From contig NZ_NFJW01000005.1 of NCBI RefSeq assembly GCF_002160065.1, positions 62,001 through 126,000 of the forward strand: a DNA stretch of 64,000 nt, in the 5' to 3' direction. Below, piece by piece: positions 42,903 to 51,858 of this stretch. Source of the stretch: Collinsella sp. An2 (GTDB taxonomy: Bacteria > Actinomycetota > Coriobacteriia > Coriobacteriales > Coriobacteriaceae). The number at the start of each line of letters is the position of its first letter. Positions within the stretch are counted from its first letter, which is position 1. A program made the translations under genes and the position numbers. The notes beneath the pieces were generated by a model. That model searched no databases, was not told the origin of the DNA, and saw only the letters and a program-made list of their open reading frames with translations.

Positions 42903-43859
42903 CTAGGCGCCCGCCGCCTGAAGCGCCACGTAGGCGGCGCCGAAGATGCCGGCGTCGTTGCCGAGCGATGCGACCTCGATGGGGGTCTCGGTGCACACGG
43001 CAAGCGCGTAGCTCTTGTAGCGCTCCACGAGACGGTCCAGGAACATGTCGGACGAGTTGGAGGTGCCGCCGCCCAGCACGAACGCCTCGGGATCCACGAC
43101 GCTCGAAATGATGGCGAGCGCGCGGCCCAGATAGTCGCACATGGTATCGATGGCCGCCCACGCCGCCTCGTCACCACTCTTGGCGGCCGCGAACACCGAA
43201 CGCGAATCGCTGGGGCCCTCGAGCTCGACCGGCTCGGTGCCGCGCGCGGCGCACTCGGCTTTGTAGCTCGTGACGATGCCCGTCGCAGAGGCATACTGCT
43301 CAAGATGGCCCTTCCCGCCGCAGCCGCACACGCGTGTCTCCGCCGGGTTCATGCACATATGTCCAATCTCGCCACCTGCGCCCACGGCGCCCGCGACGAG
43401 ATGGCGATTGACGATGACACCGCCGCCGACACCCGTTCCCAGTGTCACGAAGACGAGGTTTTGATAGTCGCGTCCGCTGCCCGCCCAAAGCTCGCCCATG
43501 GCGGCGGCGTTGGCGTCGTTGGCAAACTGCACCGTGACGTTGGGGCACACCTTCTCAAGCGCCGCCTTGAGGCCGGCCTCGTTGAGCTGGATGTTGGCCT
43601 GCAGGCGAATCTTGCCGTCCGCGGGGACCGGGCACGGCACGGCCAGCCCGATGCCCACCACCTGGTCGAGAGTAAACCCTGCGGTCGTGACCAGCTCTTC
43701 GACGCCGTCGGTTACCGCTGCGTATCCGGCCTCGTCGACGATGGGCGGCGTGGGCACGCTATTGCGCCCCAGCAGGCGACCACCCTTGTCGAACAGACCC
43801 ATTTTGACGGACGTCCCGCCCACATCGAATCCGATGAACAGCTCTTTGGCCTCGGCCAT
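42903..43859 (-). CDS. ROK-family glucokinase
   Basis: 318 residues. FIGFDVGGTSVKMGLFD (ATP loop), ANDANAAAMGELWAGSG (catalytic Asp region), LGTGVGGGVIVNRHLVAGA, GEIGHM and the zinc motif CGCGGKGHLEQ, as in glucokinases of actinobacteria. Phosphorylates glucose with ATP (or polyphosphate). AAGGGGAG precedes the ATG. A -10 candidate is at 44009-44014 and phased repeats lie further upstream. Confidence 0.9.
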   Translation of the reverse strand: MAEAKELFIGFDVGGTSVKMGLFDKGGRLLGRNSVPTPPIVDEAGYAAVTDGVEELVTTAGFTLDQVVGIGLAVPCPVPADGKIRLQANIQLNEAGLKAALEKVCPNVTVQFANDANAAAMGELWAGSGRDYQNLVFVTLGTGVGGGVIVNRHLVAGAVGAGGEIGHMCMNPAETRVCGCGGKGHLEQYASATGIVTSYKAECAARGTEPVELEGPSDSRSVFAAAKSGDEAAWAAIDTMCDYLGRALAIISSVVDPEAFVLGGGTSNSSDMFLDRLVERYKSYALAVCTETPIEVASLGNDAGIFGAAYVALQAAGA

Positions 43860-44008
43860 GATCTCCCCTTTCGTATAGGCTGCTCGAGCGACCGCGATGC
43901 GGCCACGTCACGCGAGGAAGCAGTTCCGCTGGGCGCCTTCCGACACCCCGCCAAAGCAGGACGCCGGCCAACCGAGAGTGCACCGCCCGCGTTGGTTACC
44001 GAAAAGAG

Positions 44009-44014
44009 AGTATA
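44009..44014 (-). promoter_or_regulatory. Candidate -10 element upstream of the glucokinase gene
   Basis: TATACT on the minus strand (CCCTATACTCTC), 150 bp before the ATG. No clear -35. Confidence 0.35.
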
Positions 44015-44155
44015 GGGTCCACAGCGCGCATTCCACGCCACGACTGCGCGAGAGTCCCGGTCGCGTCGGCGAACGTGCCGCGCCTATGGGCGCCGAGGTT
44101 GCAGCAGCACCGTCAGGCGCGCTCGATTCCGAACCTTTCTGCAGCGTAAACGCCA

Positions 44156-44215
44156 TTTCTATCATTTTCTAAATGTTTCTATCGCTTTCTAAAGCTTTCT
44201 ATCGTTTTCTAAACG
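44156..44215. repeat. Three 20-bp tandem repeats (10-bp-phased TAGAAA)
   Basis: TTTCTATCATTTTCTAAATG, TTTCTATCGCTTTCTAAAGC and TTTCTATCGTTTTCTAAACG follow each other without a gap. On the minus strand TAGAAA recurs every 10 nt, six times. This is the most A/T-rich stretch of the area. Confidence 0.93.
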
Positions 44216-44286
44216 GGCAGCGGCGCCTGTCCGCCACGGCGCCTGCCCGTCACAGCAACCAGAACATCCGATGCTGAAACGGAAGC

Positions 44287-45630
44287 TCAGCCGCGCGGCC
44301 TTGCCGCAAGGCGGGCATGCGCCACGCCCACCACGGCGGCCACTACGGCGGGCACCACCCAGCCGAGACCCACCGACGCAAACGGCAGCGCATCCAGCGG
44401 CAACGCCGCGGCCGGAAAGACGGCGTCGCGCAGGTTCGTCGCCACGCTCACCACGGCGGTCACCCCCACCACCCACGGCCACACCTGTGGCAGGGCGTCA
44501 CACGCACGGCGCAACATGCCCATGATCACCATCACGATCGCCACCGGGTAGAGCGCGCCCAGCAGCGGCACCGAAAACGCCAGGATCGCGTCGAGACCGA
44601 CGTTCGACACCGCGCACGAGAACAGCGCGAACCCGGCCGCCCATGCGCGATAGGGCACCCGTGGGGCCTCCTGCGAAAAATAGGTGCCGCAGCAGCTGAT
44701 AAGGCCGATGCAGACATTGAGGCAGGCAAGCAGGAAGATGGCCGCAACCACCACGGTCCCCGCCACGCCAAAGTGCAGCGTGGCCGAGGCGGTGAGCACA
44801 GCCGCCCCGTTGGTGGCACCTGCAAGCGACGAGCACAGGCGCACACCAACCACGGCCAAGCCGCCGTAGATAAGCATCATGAGCGCGCCCGCGATGACGC
44901 CCGCGCGACACACCTCGCGCGTCACGCCGCGAGATTCAGTCACACCCATGGTTCGGATGTTGGTCGCAATCACCAAGCCGAAGGTGAGCGACGCCAGAAG
45001 GTCCATGGTCTGATATCCGGTCAGAAAGCCCTGAACGGCGGCGTTCTCGTTATAGGGAGGTTGGGCCGCGCAAAGCGGCTCCCCCGCCGAGAACAGCGCC
45101 GACCCTACCACCGCCGCTATCAGCAGAATGAGCGCGGGACCCGTGATGCGGCCCAGCAGACGCGTGATTCGCCCCGGATGCATGGCGAGCACATAGGCCA
45201 CCACGAAAAACACAACCGAGAACACCAGGCGGGCAACGTCTATGGATACGTCCGCGGGCAGCAGCGGAGAGAGCATCTCGAACGCCGTGGACGACGTACG
45301 TGGAATGGCAAGGCACGGACCGATGGCCAGATAGACCGCCGCGACAAGAATTCGCGAGAACACAGGGTGCACGCGGTCGGCGAGCCCGCGCAGCGTGCCG
45401 GAGAGCGCCACGGCCACGATGCCCAGCACCGGCAAGCCCACGCCGGTAACGAAGAACCCGATGATGGCCGGAAGCGTATCCGCGCCCGCCTGCACGCCGA
45501 GCAGCGGCGGCAGGATGAGGTTTCCCGCGCCGAAAAACATAGAAAAGAGCGCCACGCCCACCGAAAGCAGCTGGCGGCGATCCAACCCGGCGCGCTCGCA
45601 CGCGGAGCCCGTCTTCACCTGTGTATCCAC
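44287..45630 (-). CDS. brnQ: Branched-chain amino acid:cation symporter BrnQ
   Basis: 447 residues with about twelve membrane segments. LLSVGVALFSMFFGAGNLILPPLLG is the family signature; MHPGRITRLLGRITGPALI, GYQTMDLLASLTFGLVIATNI and CLNVCIGLISCCGTYFS are also typical. Imports Leu, Ile and Val with Na+. Starts GTG at 45630 with AGGGGAG close by. Divergent from the Mrr-like gene. Confidence 0.95.
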   Translation of the reverse strand: MDTQVKTGSACERAGLDRRQLLSVGVALFSMFFGAGNLILPPLLGVQAGADTLPAIIGFFVTGVGLPVLGIVAVALSGTLRGLADRVHPVFSRILVAAVYLAIGPCLAIPRTSSTAFEMLSPLLPADVSIDVARLVFSVVFFVVAYVLAMHPGRITRLLGRITGPALILLIAAVVGSALFSAGEPLCAAQPPYNENAAVQGFLTGYQTMDLLASLTFGLVIATNIRTMGVTESRGVTREVCRAGVIAGALMMLIYGGLAVVGVRLCSSLAGATNGAAVLTASATLHFGVAGTVVVAAIFLLACLNVCIGLISCCGTYFSQEAPRVPYRAWAAGFALFSCAVSNVGLDAILAFSVPLLGALYPVAIVMVIMGMLRRACDALPQVWPWVVGVTAVVSVATNLRDAVFPAAALPLDALPFASVGLGWVVPAVVAAVVGVAHARLAARPRG

Positions 45631-45810
45631 GTCTCCCCTATCCCCCAGGGTCTCGTCTGCTCGACAACCATACCAGATGAAGGGCAGGGCGACGGAAGCA
45701 TGTCTGCGCAGCCATGCGCGATATGTATATATGCTGCATCTGGGCTGCGCTTTGATATATCGTATTCATCGAAGCGCCTTTATACGCGGCATGCCGTTTG
45801 GAGGTTTCCC

Positions 45811-46821
45811 ATGGATACCATCGATACGCTTCTCGAGCCCTTTCGCACCGCTGTAGAGAGCCTGTCCGCTGCGCTGGCTCCGCTCATTCAGGACCCGACC
45901 GTCTCCGCAACGCTTGACGCCGTGCTCCCGGTCGTCGTGCTCGCCGCGGGGGTCATCGTCGCCATCTTCCTTATCTGGGCCATCTACCACCTGGTGGCAC
46001 GCATTTCGTTTCGCGCGACCTATCATGTTGCGCCCCCGAAGGGCAGCCGCTTCTCGTTTCGGCACGATGATGGAACGAATCGCTTCGTCCTGAGATATCC
46101 GCGGTGGCGCTATGCGCGCAAAGACGGCGGACGCGATCGCCGCAGGTCGGTCAACGCCCTTGTCTGGAGCAAAAACGAGCTGTTCGTAGGCTCGCACAAG
46201 GCCGTATGCAAATCGCCGCGCAACATGATAATCCTCGTCTCGCGGCTCCGCGACACCGGCGTGAACATCGCCCCCTGCAAGGAGGAGGAAGCCAAGTTCC
46301 AGCAGGCGCGCGCCATGCGCCGTCACGACCGGTCTGCCGCCACGGCCCAAAGCGTCGTCGCCGCCTTCTCGGCAGACCCTACGCAGTTCGAGGACTTCAC
46401 TGCCTCTCTTTTCAGAGAGCTCGGGTATCGGGCGGAAGTCACGCCCAAAACCAACGACGGCGGGTTCGACATCGCCATGGTCGACCCCCAGGGCCGCAGC
46501 TGCATCGTCGAATGCAAGTGCTACGCGCCGACACACACCATCGGGCGGCCGTACCTGCAGAAGCTCGTCGGCGCCAACGAGACCCAGCGCGCGCAGCGCC
46601 TCATCTTCGTCACGACGTCGAGCTTCTCTTCCGAAGCCGTCGCATATGCGCGCGAGGCGCAGGTCGAGCTCATCGACGGCGAGCGCCTTACGTCCATCAT
46701 GGCCCAGGCGAGGGCGTCCGAAGCCCTCTGGGGACAGACGGGCCAGCCCGACCGCTCGGAGTGGGAGCTTTCGCTCGACGATGTCATGGGCCACTACCCG
46801 CCCGACTACCGCGGACGGTAG
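45811..46821 (+). CDS. Membrane-anchored Mrr-like restriction endonuclease domain protein
   Basis: 336 residues. A transmembrane helix (LPVVVLAAGVIVAIFLIWAIY, about 39-59), a linker, then an Mrr_cat/PD-(D/E)XK domain: QFEDFTASLFRELGY (about 192), KTNDGGFDIAMVD with Asp about 219, CIVECKCY with Glu about 234 and Lys about 236, IGRPYLQKLVGA and TTSSFSSEAVAYAR. TTTGGAGG precedes the ATG. Such fusions may cut modified or foreign DNA at the membrane. A few other Mrr-like proteins have no restriction role. Confidence 0.85.
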   Translation: MDTIDTLLEPFRTAVESLSAALAPLIQDPTVSATLDAVLPVVVLAAGVIVAIFLIWAIYHLVARISFRATYHVAPPKGSRFSFRHDDGTNRFVLRYPRWRYARKDGGRDRRRSVNALVWSKNELFVGSHKAVCKSPRNMIILVSRLRDTGVNIAPCKEEEAKFQQARAMRRHDRSAATAQSVVAAFSADPTQFEDFTASLFRELGYRAEVTPKTNDGGFDIAMVDPQGRSCIVECKCYAPTHTIGRPYLQKLVGANETQRAQRLIFVTTSSFSSEAVAYAREAQVELIDGERLTSIMAQARASEALWGQTGQPDRSEWELSLDDVMGHYPPDYRGR

Positions 46822-46857
46822 GCCGCGGCGAGCTGCGGCCTACCAGGCACAAGCGCC

Positions 46858-49623
46858 CTACATCTTCACGATGGGTGCGAAGCCCTTCATGAGCTTCTTG
46901 GTCTGGCCCGTCTTTTCAAACGTGACCTCGATCATGTCGCCCGAGACGCCGATGACCTCACCCACGCCAAACGTCTTGTGGCTCACCTTGTCGCCCACGG
47001 CAAAGGTCTCGGCGGCCTTCGACGCGTCGGGACGGCGGCGCTCCACCAGCGCGCCGTTGCGGTCGCGCGGCGGGCGCGGCGTGCCGCTACCAAAGGTGGC
47101 TGGCTTGCGCCCCGCGTCGGGACTGATGCCCGTATGCCGCGAGACGCTGCCGGTCGAACGCGTATAGGACCCAAAGACGTTGCCGCCATACATGTCCGAC
47201 CCCACGCCGGAACCGTACGTGCCACGGCGGTCGCCGCGCTTCTCCCAACCGGTGCCCTCGAAGCCGGCAGACCCGACGCCCGAGAACTCGATGTCCTCTG
47301 AAGGAATCTCGCCCACAAACCGGCTGCGGGGATTGGCCTGCGTGGAACCATAGGTACGGCGCGTGGCGGCATACGTGAGGAACAGGCGCTTACGGGCGCG
47401 CGTGATGGCGACGTAGGCCAGGCGGCGCTCCTCCTCGAGCTTCGCCGGATCGTCCGAGAAGCCGGCGACGTGCGGGAAGATCCCCTCCTCGAGGCCCGCC
47501 ACAAAGACGGCGGGGAACTCCAGACCCTTTGCGGAGTGCACGGTCATCATGGTGATGGCGCGTGTCTCGCCCGAAAGCGCGTCGAGGTCGCTGCGAAGCG
47601 CCAACCACTCGAGCAACGCTGGCAGGGCCCCGCAAGCAAGCGGGCCGTACGTGCGCTCAATCTCACTTGCAGCCTGCGCGGCGCTGCCATTGGGGACGGG
47701 TTCATTTGACAGACCGCCCCCCTGTCCGCCTGCGCCTGCACCGCCATCGGGTCTGTCAAATGAACCCGTCCCCAATGGCAGAGCGTCAGTCACATCAGCA
47801 ATACCGGCGGCTCGCAGCTCCTCCAGGCTCTCAAGCGTGCCCTCGATGTCGTCGTGGCTCTCCTCAAACTCCGCCGCGACGCCCAAGAATTCCTGGATGT
47901 TCTCAGCACGGCTCTCGGCCTCCATCGTGCCCTCGGCGCGGAAGGCCTGCACGAGTCCCGTCCGGTCGACAATGGCCTCGACCACGCGCTTGAGCTCCCC
48001 GTCCATGCGGCGCCCCTCACGCACGATCTGCACGAAGTCGCCAAGGGCGTTGCGAACCTTGGCGGTGAAGCGACCCGTCTCGGCCGTCGCGATCTCGCAC
48101 GCCTGGAAGAAACTGCAGCGGTTCTCACGCGCGAGCTCTTCGATCTTAGAGATGGACGTGGACCCGATGCCGCGGCGCGGGGTGTTGATGACGCGCTTCA
48201 CGCTCATCTCGTCCGCCGGGTTCACGATCATCTTGAGGTAGGCCATGACGTCGCGGATCTCGGCGCGATCGAAGAAGCGCGTGCCGCCCACGATCTTGTA
48301 GGGAACGCCCGCGCGCAGGAACATGTCTTCGAGGATGCGCGACTGCGCGTTGGTGCGATAGAACACGGCGATGTCGTCGTAGCTCATCCCGCCAAGGTGG
48401 AGCTTTTCGATCTCGGCAGCGATCCAGCGGCCCTCATCACGCTCGTCGGACGCCTGGTATGCCTGGATCTTCTCGCCATCGCCCAGCGCGGTATAGAGCC
48501 GCTTCTCCTTGCGCTGCGAGTTATGGCGCACCACGGCGTTGGCGGCGTTGAGGATATGCCCCGTCGAGCGGTAGTTCTGCTCGAGCTTGACGACCTTGGC
48601 CTTGGGAAAGTCCTGCTCAAAGTCGAGGATGTTGGAGATGTCGGCGCCGCGCCAGGAGTAGATCGACTGGTCGTCGTCGCCCACGACCATGAGGTTCTGG
48701 TACTTGGCGGCGAGCAGGTTGGCGATCTCGTACTGCACGTGGTTGGTGTCCTGGTACTCGTCCACGCTGATGTAGCGGAAGCGCTCCTGGTAGCGCTCGA
48801 GCACCTCGGGGCGCGTGCGGAGGAGCTCCAGCGCGCGCACGAGGAGGTCGTCGAAGTCCATGGCGTTGGCCGCGCGCAGGCGGCGCTCGAGCTCCTGGTA
48901 GACCTGGGCGGCCTTCTGCTCCTGCGGCGAGCTCGCGCGCGCCTGGAACTCGTCGGGCCCGACCATGGCGTTCTTGGCGGCGCTGATCTTGCTCCGGATC
49001 ATGTTGATGGGGTACTGCTTCTGCTCGATGCCGAGCGCCTGCATGATGTCGCGCACCATGCGACGCGAGTCGTCATCGTCGTAGATGGTGAACTGCCCCG
49101 TGTAGCCCAGCAGGTCGGCGTCCTCACGCAGCATGCGCACGCACATGGCATGGAAGGTGCAGACCCACATGCCGCGCGTGCCGTCGGGCAGCAGCGCCTG
49201 CAGACGCTCGCGCATCTCGGCCGCCGCCTTGTTGGTGAACGTGATGGCAAGAATCTGCCAGGGGCGAACGCCCAGGTCGGCAATCATGTGGGCGATACGG
49301 AAGGTAAGCACGCGCGTCTTGCCCGAGCCGGCACCCGCAAGCACGAGCAGCGGGCCCTCGGTGGTGAGCACCGCCTCGCGCTGCGCCGGGTTCAACGAGT
49401 CGATATCCACGACCGGCTTGGCCGGACGCGCGGGAACCGGCGCGTCGTAGACGTCGAGCGGCACTTGCTCAAAGACGGGAGCGCCACCCGATGCGACGCC
49501 CGGCATGGCACCCGTCGCGGTCGCGGACGCGGCGGCCCCGCCCGCAGCGACCCCGGCAGCGCCCTGCGCCCCCGGCACGGCCCCGGTCCTCATGTTCTTC
49601 TCCCACGGCAGCTCTTGCGGCAT
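46858..49623 (-). CDS. pcrA: UvrD/PcrA-type superfamily 1 DNA helicase, with a repeat-derived insertion
   Basis: 921 residues. Motifs: LNPAQREAVLTTEGPLLVLAGAGSGKT (Walker A about 95-101), ITFTNKAAAEM, SVDEYQDTNHVQYE (motif II), VGDDDQSIYSWRGA, LEQNYRST, ITMMTVHSAKGLEF and VAITRARKRLFLTYA. The C-terminal KDGVGTFTDR-like tail is replaced by a Tudor-like VGDKVSHKTFGVGEVIGV. Residues about 615-647, between helicase 2A/2B parts, encode a perfect 31-bp DNA inverted repeat (47684-47781, PVPN and LPLGTGSFDRP peptides) unlike any helicase. N-terminal 70 residues are Ala/Gly-rich. GGGGAG precedes the ATG; TATACT lies at 49681. Confidence 0.95.
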   Translation of the reverse strand: MPQELPWEKNMRTGAVPGAQGAAGVAAGGAAASATATGAMPGVASGGAPVFEQVPLDVYDAPVPARPAKPVVDIDSLNPAQREAVLTTEGPLLVLAGAGSGKTRVLTFRIAHMIADLGVRPWQILAITFTNKAAAEMRERLQALLPDGTRGMWVCTFHAMCVRMLREDADLLGYTGQFTIYDDDDSRRMVRDIMQALGIEQKQYPINMIRSKISAAKNAMVGPDEFQARASSPQEQKAAQVYQELERRLRAANAMDFDDLLVRALELLRTRPEVLERYQERFRYISVDEYQDTNHVQYEIANLLAAKYQNLMVVGDDDQSIYSWRGADISNILDFEQDFPKAKVVKLEQNYRSTGHILNAANAVVRHNSQRKEKRLYTALGDGEKIQAYQASDERDEGRWIAAEIEKLHLGGMSYDDIAVFYRTNAQSRILEDMFLRAGVPYKIVGGTRFFDRAEIRDVMAYLKMIVNPADEMSVKRVINTPRRGIGSTSISKIEELARENRCSFFQACEIATAETGRFTAKVRNALGDFVQIVREGRRMDGELKRVVEAIVDRTGLVQAFRAEGTMEAESRAENIQEFLGVAAEFEESHDDIEGTLESLEELRAAGIADVTDALPLGTGSFDRPDGGAGAGGQGGGLSNEPVPNGSAAQAASEIERTYGPLACGALPALLEWLALRSDLDALSGETRAITMMTVHSAKGLEFPAVFVAGLEEGIFPHVAGFSDDPAKLEEERRLAYVAITRARKRLFLTYAATRRTYGSTQANPRSRFVGEIPSEDIEFSGVGSAGFEGTGWEKRGDRRGTYGSGVGSDMYGGNVFGSYTRSTGSVSRHTGISPDAGRKPATFGSGTPRPPRDRNGALVERRRPDASKAAETFAVGDKVSHKTFGVGEVIGVSGDMIEVTFEKTGQTKKLMKGFAPIVKM
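47684..47781. repeat. Perfect 31-bp inverted repeat inside pcrA
   Basis: Arms 47684-47714 and 47751-47781 (CTGCCATTGGGGACGGG to GTCTGTC, exact reverse complements), 36-nt GC-rich loop. Each arm contains the 27-nt unit TGTCAAATGAACCCGTCCCC-AATGGCA of the intergenic array at 6472-6615. The frame stays open through it. Confidence 0.93.
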
Positions 49624-49680
49624 ACGTCAACTCCCCAGCGTTTGGCACCCGCTTCGGCGGGCGCGAGGTTTAGCCTGACC

Positions 49681-49686
49681 AGTATA
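49681..49686 (-). promoter_or_regulatory. Candidate -10 element upstream of pcrA
   Basis: TATACT on the minus strand (GCAGGTATACTGG), 58 bp before the ATG, an extended -10-like context. No clear -35. Confidence 0.4.
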
Positions 49687-49849
49687 CCTGCCCGCCGGGA
49701 CACCGATGCGTCGCGCGCGCCTTCCCATCCAAGCGACAGCGCGCCGGCACAGGACGACGGCAAAAGATGAAGCGAATGCACACAAACGCCTGTGCCACAA
49801 TGAAAGCCTGCCTAACAGTCCTGCACCATCGTCATAAGAAAGGGCCGTC

Positions 49850-50521
49850 ATGGATATCACACGCGACAAGCTGGCGTCCTATATGGACCACACGCTCCTC
49901 AAGCCCGAGGCGACTGCAGCGGACATCGACCGCGTCGTCGAGGAGGCGCGCCGCTTTCATACCGCATCCGTATGCGTGAACCCCTGTTGGGTTCCCCGCG
50001 TCGCCGAGGGCCTCAAGGGATCCGGTGTCTCCACCTGCACGGTGATCGGCTTCCCGCTGGGCGCCACCACGACCGCCACAAAGGTCGCCGAGGCCCGCGA
50101 GGCCGTCGACACCGGCGCGCAGGAGGTGGACATGGTGATCAACGTCGGCCGCCTCAAGGGCAACGAGGACGATGCGGTGCGCGGCGACATTGCCGCGGTC
50201 GCGGACGCCGCGCACGAAGGCGGGGCGCTGCTCAAGGTGATTATCGAAACCTGCCTGCTCACCGACGAGGAGAAGGTTCGCGCCTGCAAGCTCTCTCAAG
50301 AAGCCGGAGCCGACTTCGTAAAAACCTCGACCGGGTTCTCCACGGGCGGCGCCACCGCAGACGACGTGCGCCTCATGCGCGAGACCGCGGGAGCGAACAT
50401 GGGCGTCAAGGCGTCCGGCGGCATCCGCACCCTGGCCGACGCGATGACCATGATCGATGCCGGGGCCTCGCGCCTGGGAGTCTCCGCCGCAGTGAGCATC
50501 CTGGAAGAGCTTCCCGCCTAG
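49850..50521 (+). CDS. deoC: Deoxyribose-phosphate aldolase
   Basis: Cleaves 2-deoxyribose-5-phosphate to acetaldehyde and glyceraldehyde 3-phosphate. 223 residues, class [43 protein letters not shown] and Schiff-base Lys158 in [15 protein letters not shown], then [22 protein letters not shown] precedes the ATG. First of the deoC, deoD and deoB genes in this direction, but a long palindrome separates it from deoD. Confidence 0.97.
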   Translation: MDITRDKLASYMDHTLLKPEATAADIDRVVEEARRFHTASVCVNPCWVPRVAEGLKGSGVSTCTVIGFPLGATTTATKVAEAREAVDTGAQEVDMVINVGRLKGNEDDAVRGDIAAVADAAHEGGALLKVIIETCLLTDEEKVRACKLSQEAGADFVKTSTGFSTGGATADDVRLMRETAGANMGVKASGGIRTLADAMTMIDAGASRLGVSAAVSILEELPA

Positions 50522-50748
50522 GGAAACGCTGAATATGAGCCTTCGCGGCGGCCCCAAGGCACGCTCGCTTCGGAAAAGGGCGTCCCTTTCCCGAGTCGCC
50601 GAGTAGGCACTGAAGCCCCGAGCCATCTACCAGCGGTTTTGTCCGTCGGGTTTCCTGGTCTACTCGGCCGATCGCGTTTCGGACGCCCTTTTCCGAAGCG
50701 AGCGTGTATGAGGGGGCACAAGGAGCGGTAATCGGCATTTTCCTAGCC
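50518..50748. repeat. 230-bp near-palindromic element between deoC and deoD
   Basis: Core arms 50561-50585 (ACGCTCGCTTCGGAAAAGGG...) and 50681-50705 are perfect reverse complements over 25 bp. Outside them TAGGGAAACGC (50519) matches TAGGAAAATGC read from 50748 backwards with gaps, and inside CCGAGTCGCCGAGTAG (50591-50606) faces CTACTCGGCCGATCG (50660-50674). No coding frame is supported. It may be a MITE-like or structured RNA element. Confidence 0.85.
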
Positions 50749-50822
50749 TAACGAGACGCCCGTCCTACGCATTCGGGGCCGGCCGAGGTCGACCGGCCTT
50801 GGCCCGGCCCCGCCCCTCGCCC

Positions 50823-50854
50823 GCGTTTTCTGCCATGCATGTGGCAGAAAACGC
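50823..50854. repeat. Perfect 13-bp inverted repeat upstream of deoD
   Basis: GCGTTTTCTGCCA (50823-50835), loop TGCATG, TGGCAGAAAACGC (50842-50854). It lies between the long palindrome and deoD, with no T run; operator or terminator are both possible. A CCATAAT (50879) / ATTATGG (50897) pair follows, possibly part of a deoD promoter region. Confidence 0.75.
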
Positions 50855-51057
50855 ACGGGACACGGCCTTGCGCCGCCACCATAATGGAGCCATAGGATTA
50901 TGGCGAGATGTTGGCGGCGCTCGCACGAGCGTGCCCCGACAGAGCCCCGGCGCATCGGGGCCAGCGGCTTGTCATCGCCGCAGACCATCGGAGGCATGTC
51001 TCCAACGCCGCGCCAGCTCACGCTAGAAGGCCGCGCGATACGCAAAGGAGATAGACC

Positions 51058-51774
51058 ATGCCCCACACCCCCACCCCTCACAACGCTGCCCACGAGGGCG
51101 ACTTCGCACCCATCGTCCTTATGCCGGGCGACCCGCTGCGCGCCAAATACATTGCCGACACCTATCTTGACGACTGCCGCCAGGTGACCGCCGTGCGCGG
51201 CATGCTGGGATTCACCGGCACCTACAAGGGCAAGCCGGTATCGGTCATGGGTCATGGCATGGGCATGCCCTCCATTGGCATCTACTCCTACGAGCTCTAT
51301 CACAACTACGACGTCGAGGCCATCATCCGCGTGGGATCTGCCGGCGGCTACGCCGACGACCTTCAGCTGCGCGACGTCGTGGCCGCCCAGGGTGCCTGCA
51401 CCGATAGCAACTACGCCTTCCAGTTCAACCTGCCCGGCACCTTCGCGCCCATCGCCGACTTCGGCATGCTGTCCCGTGCCGTCGAGGTCGCCAAGGAGCG
51501 CGGCGTGAAGATTCGCGTGGGCAACGTGCTGTCGAGTGACGTCTTCTACGACGGCGGCGCGAACGAGCGCGCCTGGAAACCCATGGGTGTGCTCGCAACC
51601 GAGATGGAGTCCGCTGCGCTCTACATGAATGCCGCGGCCGCCGGCAAGCGCGCGCTCTGCCTGCTCACCATTTCGGACATCCCCTCGCGCGGCCTTGCCC
51701 TGCCCGCCGAAGAGCGCCAGACGAGCTTCAACCAGATGCTTGAGGTCGCGCTGGAAACGGCCATCACCTGCTAG
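51058..51774 (+). CDS. deoD: Purine-nucleoside phosphorylase, DeoD type
   Basis: Phosphorolysis of purine (deoxy)ribonucleosides. 238 residues: VLMPGDPLRAKYIADTYL, MGHGMGMPSIGIYSYELY, IIRVGSAGGYADDLQLRDV, SSDVFYDGG and LATEMESAALYMNAAAAGK (substrate Glu), as in hexameric PNPs. AAAGGAG precedes the ATG. Followed 84 bp later by deoB. Confidence 0.97.
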   Translation: MPHTPTPHNAAHEGDFAPIVLMPGDPLRAKYIADTYLDDCRQVTAVRGMLGFTGTYKGKPVSVMGHGMGMPSIGIYSYELYHNYDVEAIIRVGSAGGYADDLQLRDVVAAQGACTDSNYAFQFNLPGTFAPIADFGMLSRAVEVAKERGVKIRVGNVLSSDVFYDGGANERAWKPMGVLATEMESAALYMNAAAAGKRALCLLTISDIPSRGLALPAEERQTSFNQMLEVALETAITC

Positions 51775-51858
51775 ATGTCCTGGGGGCATGCGCAGCTCAC
51801 GCGTATGCCTCACTGCTTTAGCCAGCTTGGCACGTCGTCGCGAACATAAAGGAACACC

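Larger units (their letters stand above)
43860..44286. other. 427-bp region upstream of the glucokinase gene
   Basis: No gene. Contains a candidate -10 (44009-44014) and the 60-bp repeat tract 44156-44215 that ends 71 bp before the brnQ stop codon. Confidence 0.55.

Noticed and set aside
44317-45810. Upstream extension of the Mrr-like gene, opposite brnQ
   Set aside because: The frame is open but antisense to brnQ, Arg/His-rich without motif, and the real start has TTTGGAGG before ATG 45811.
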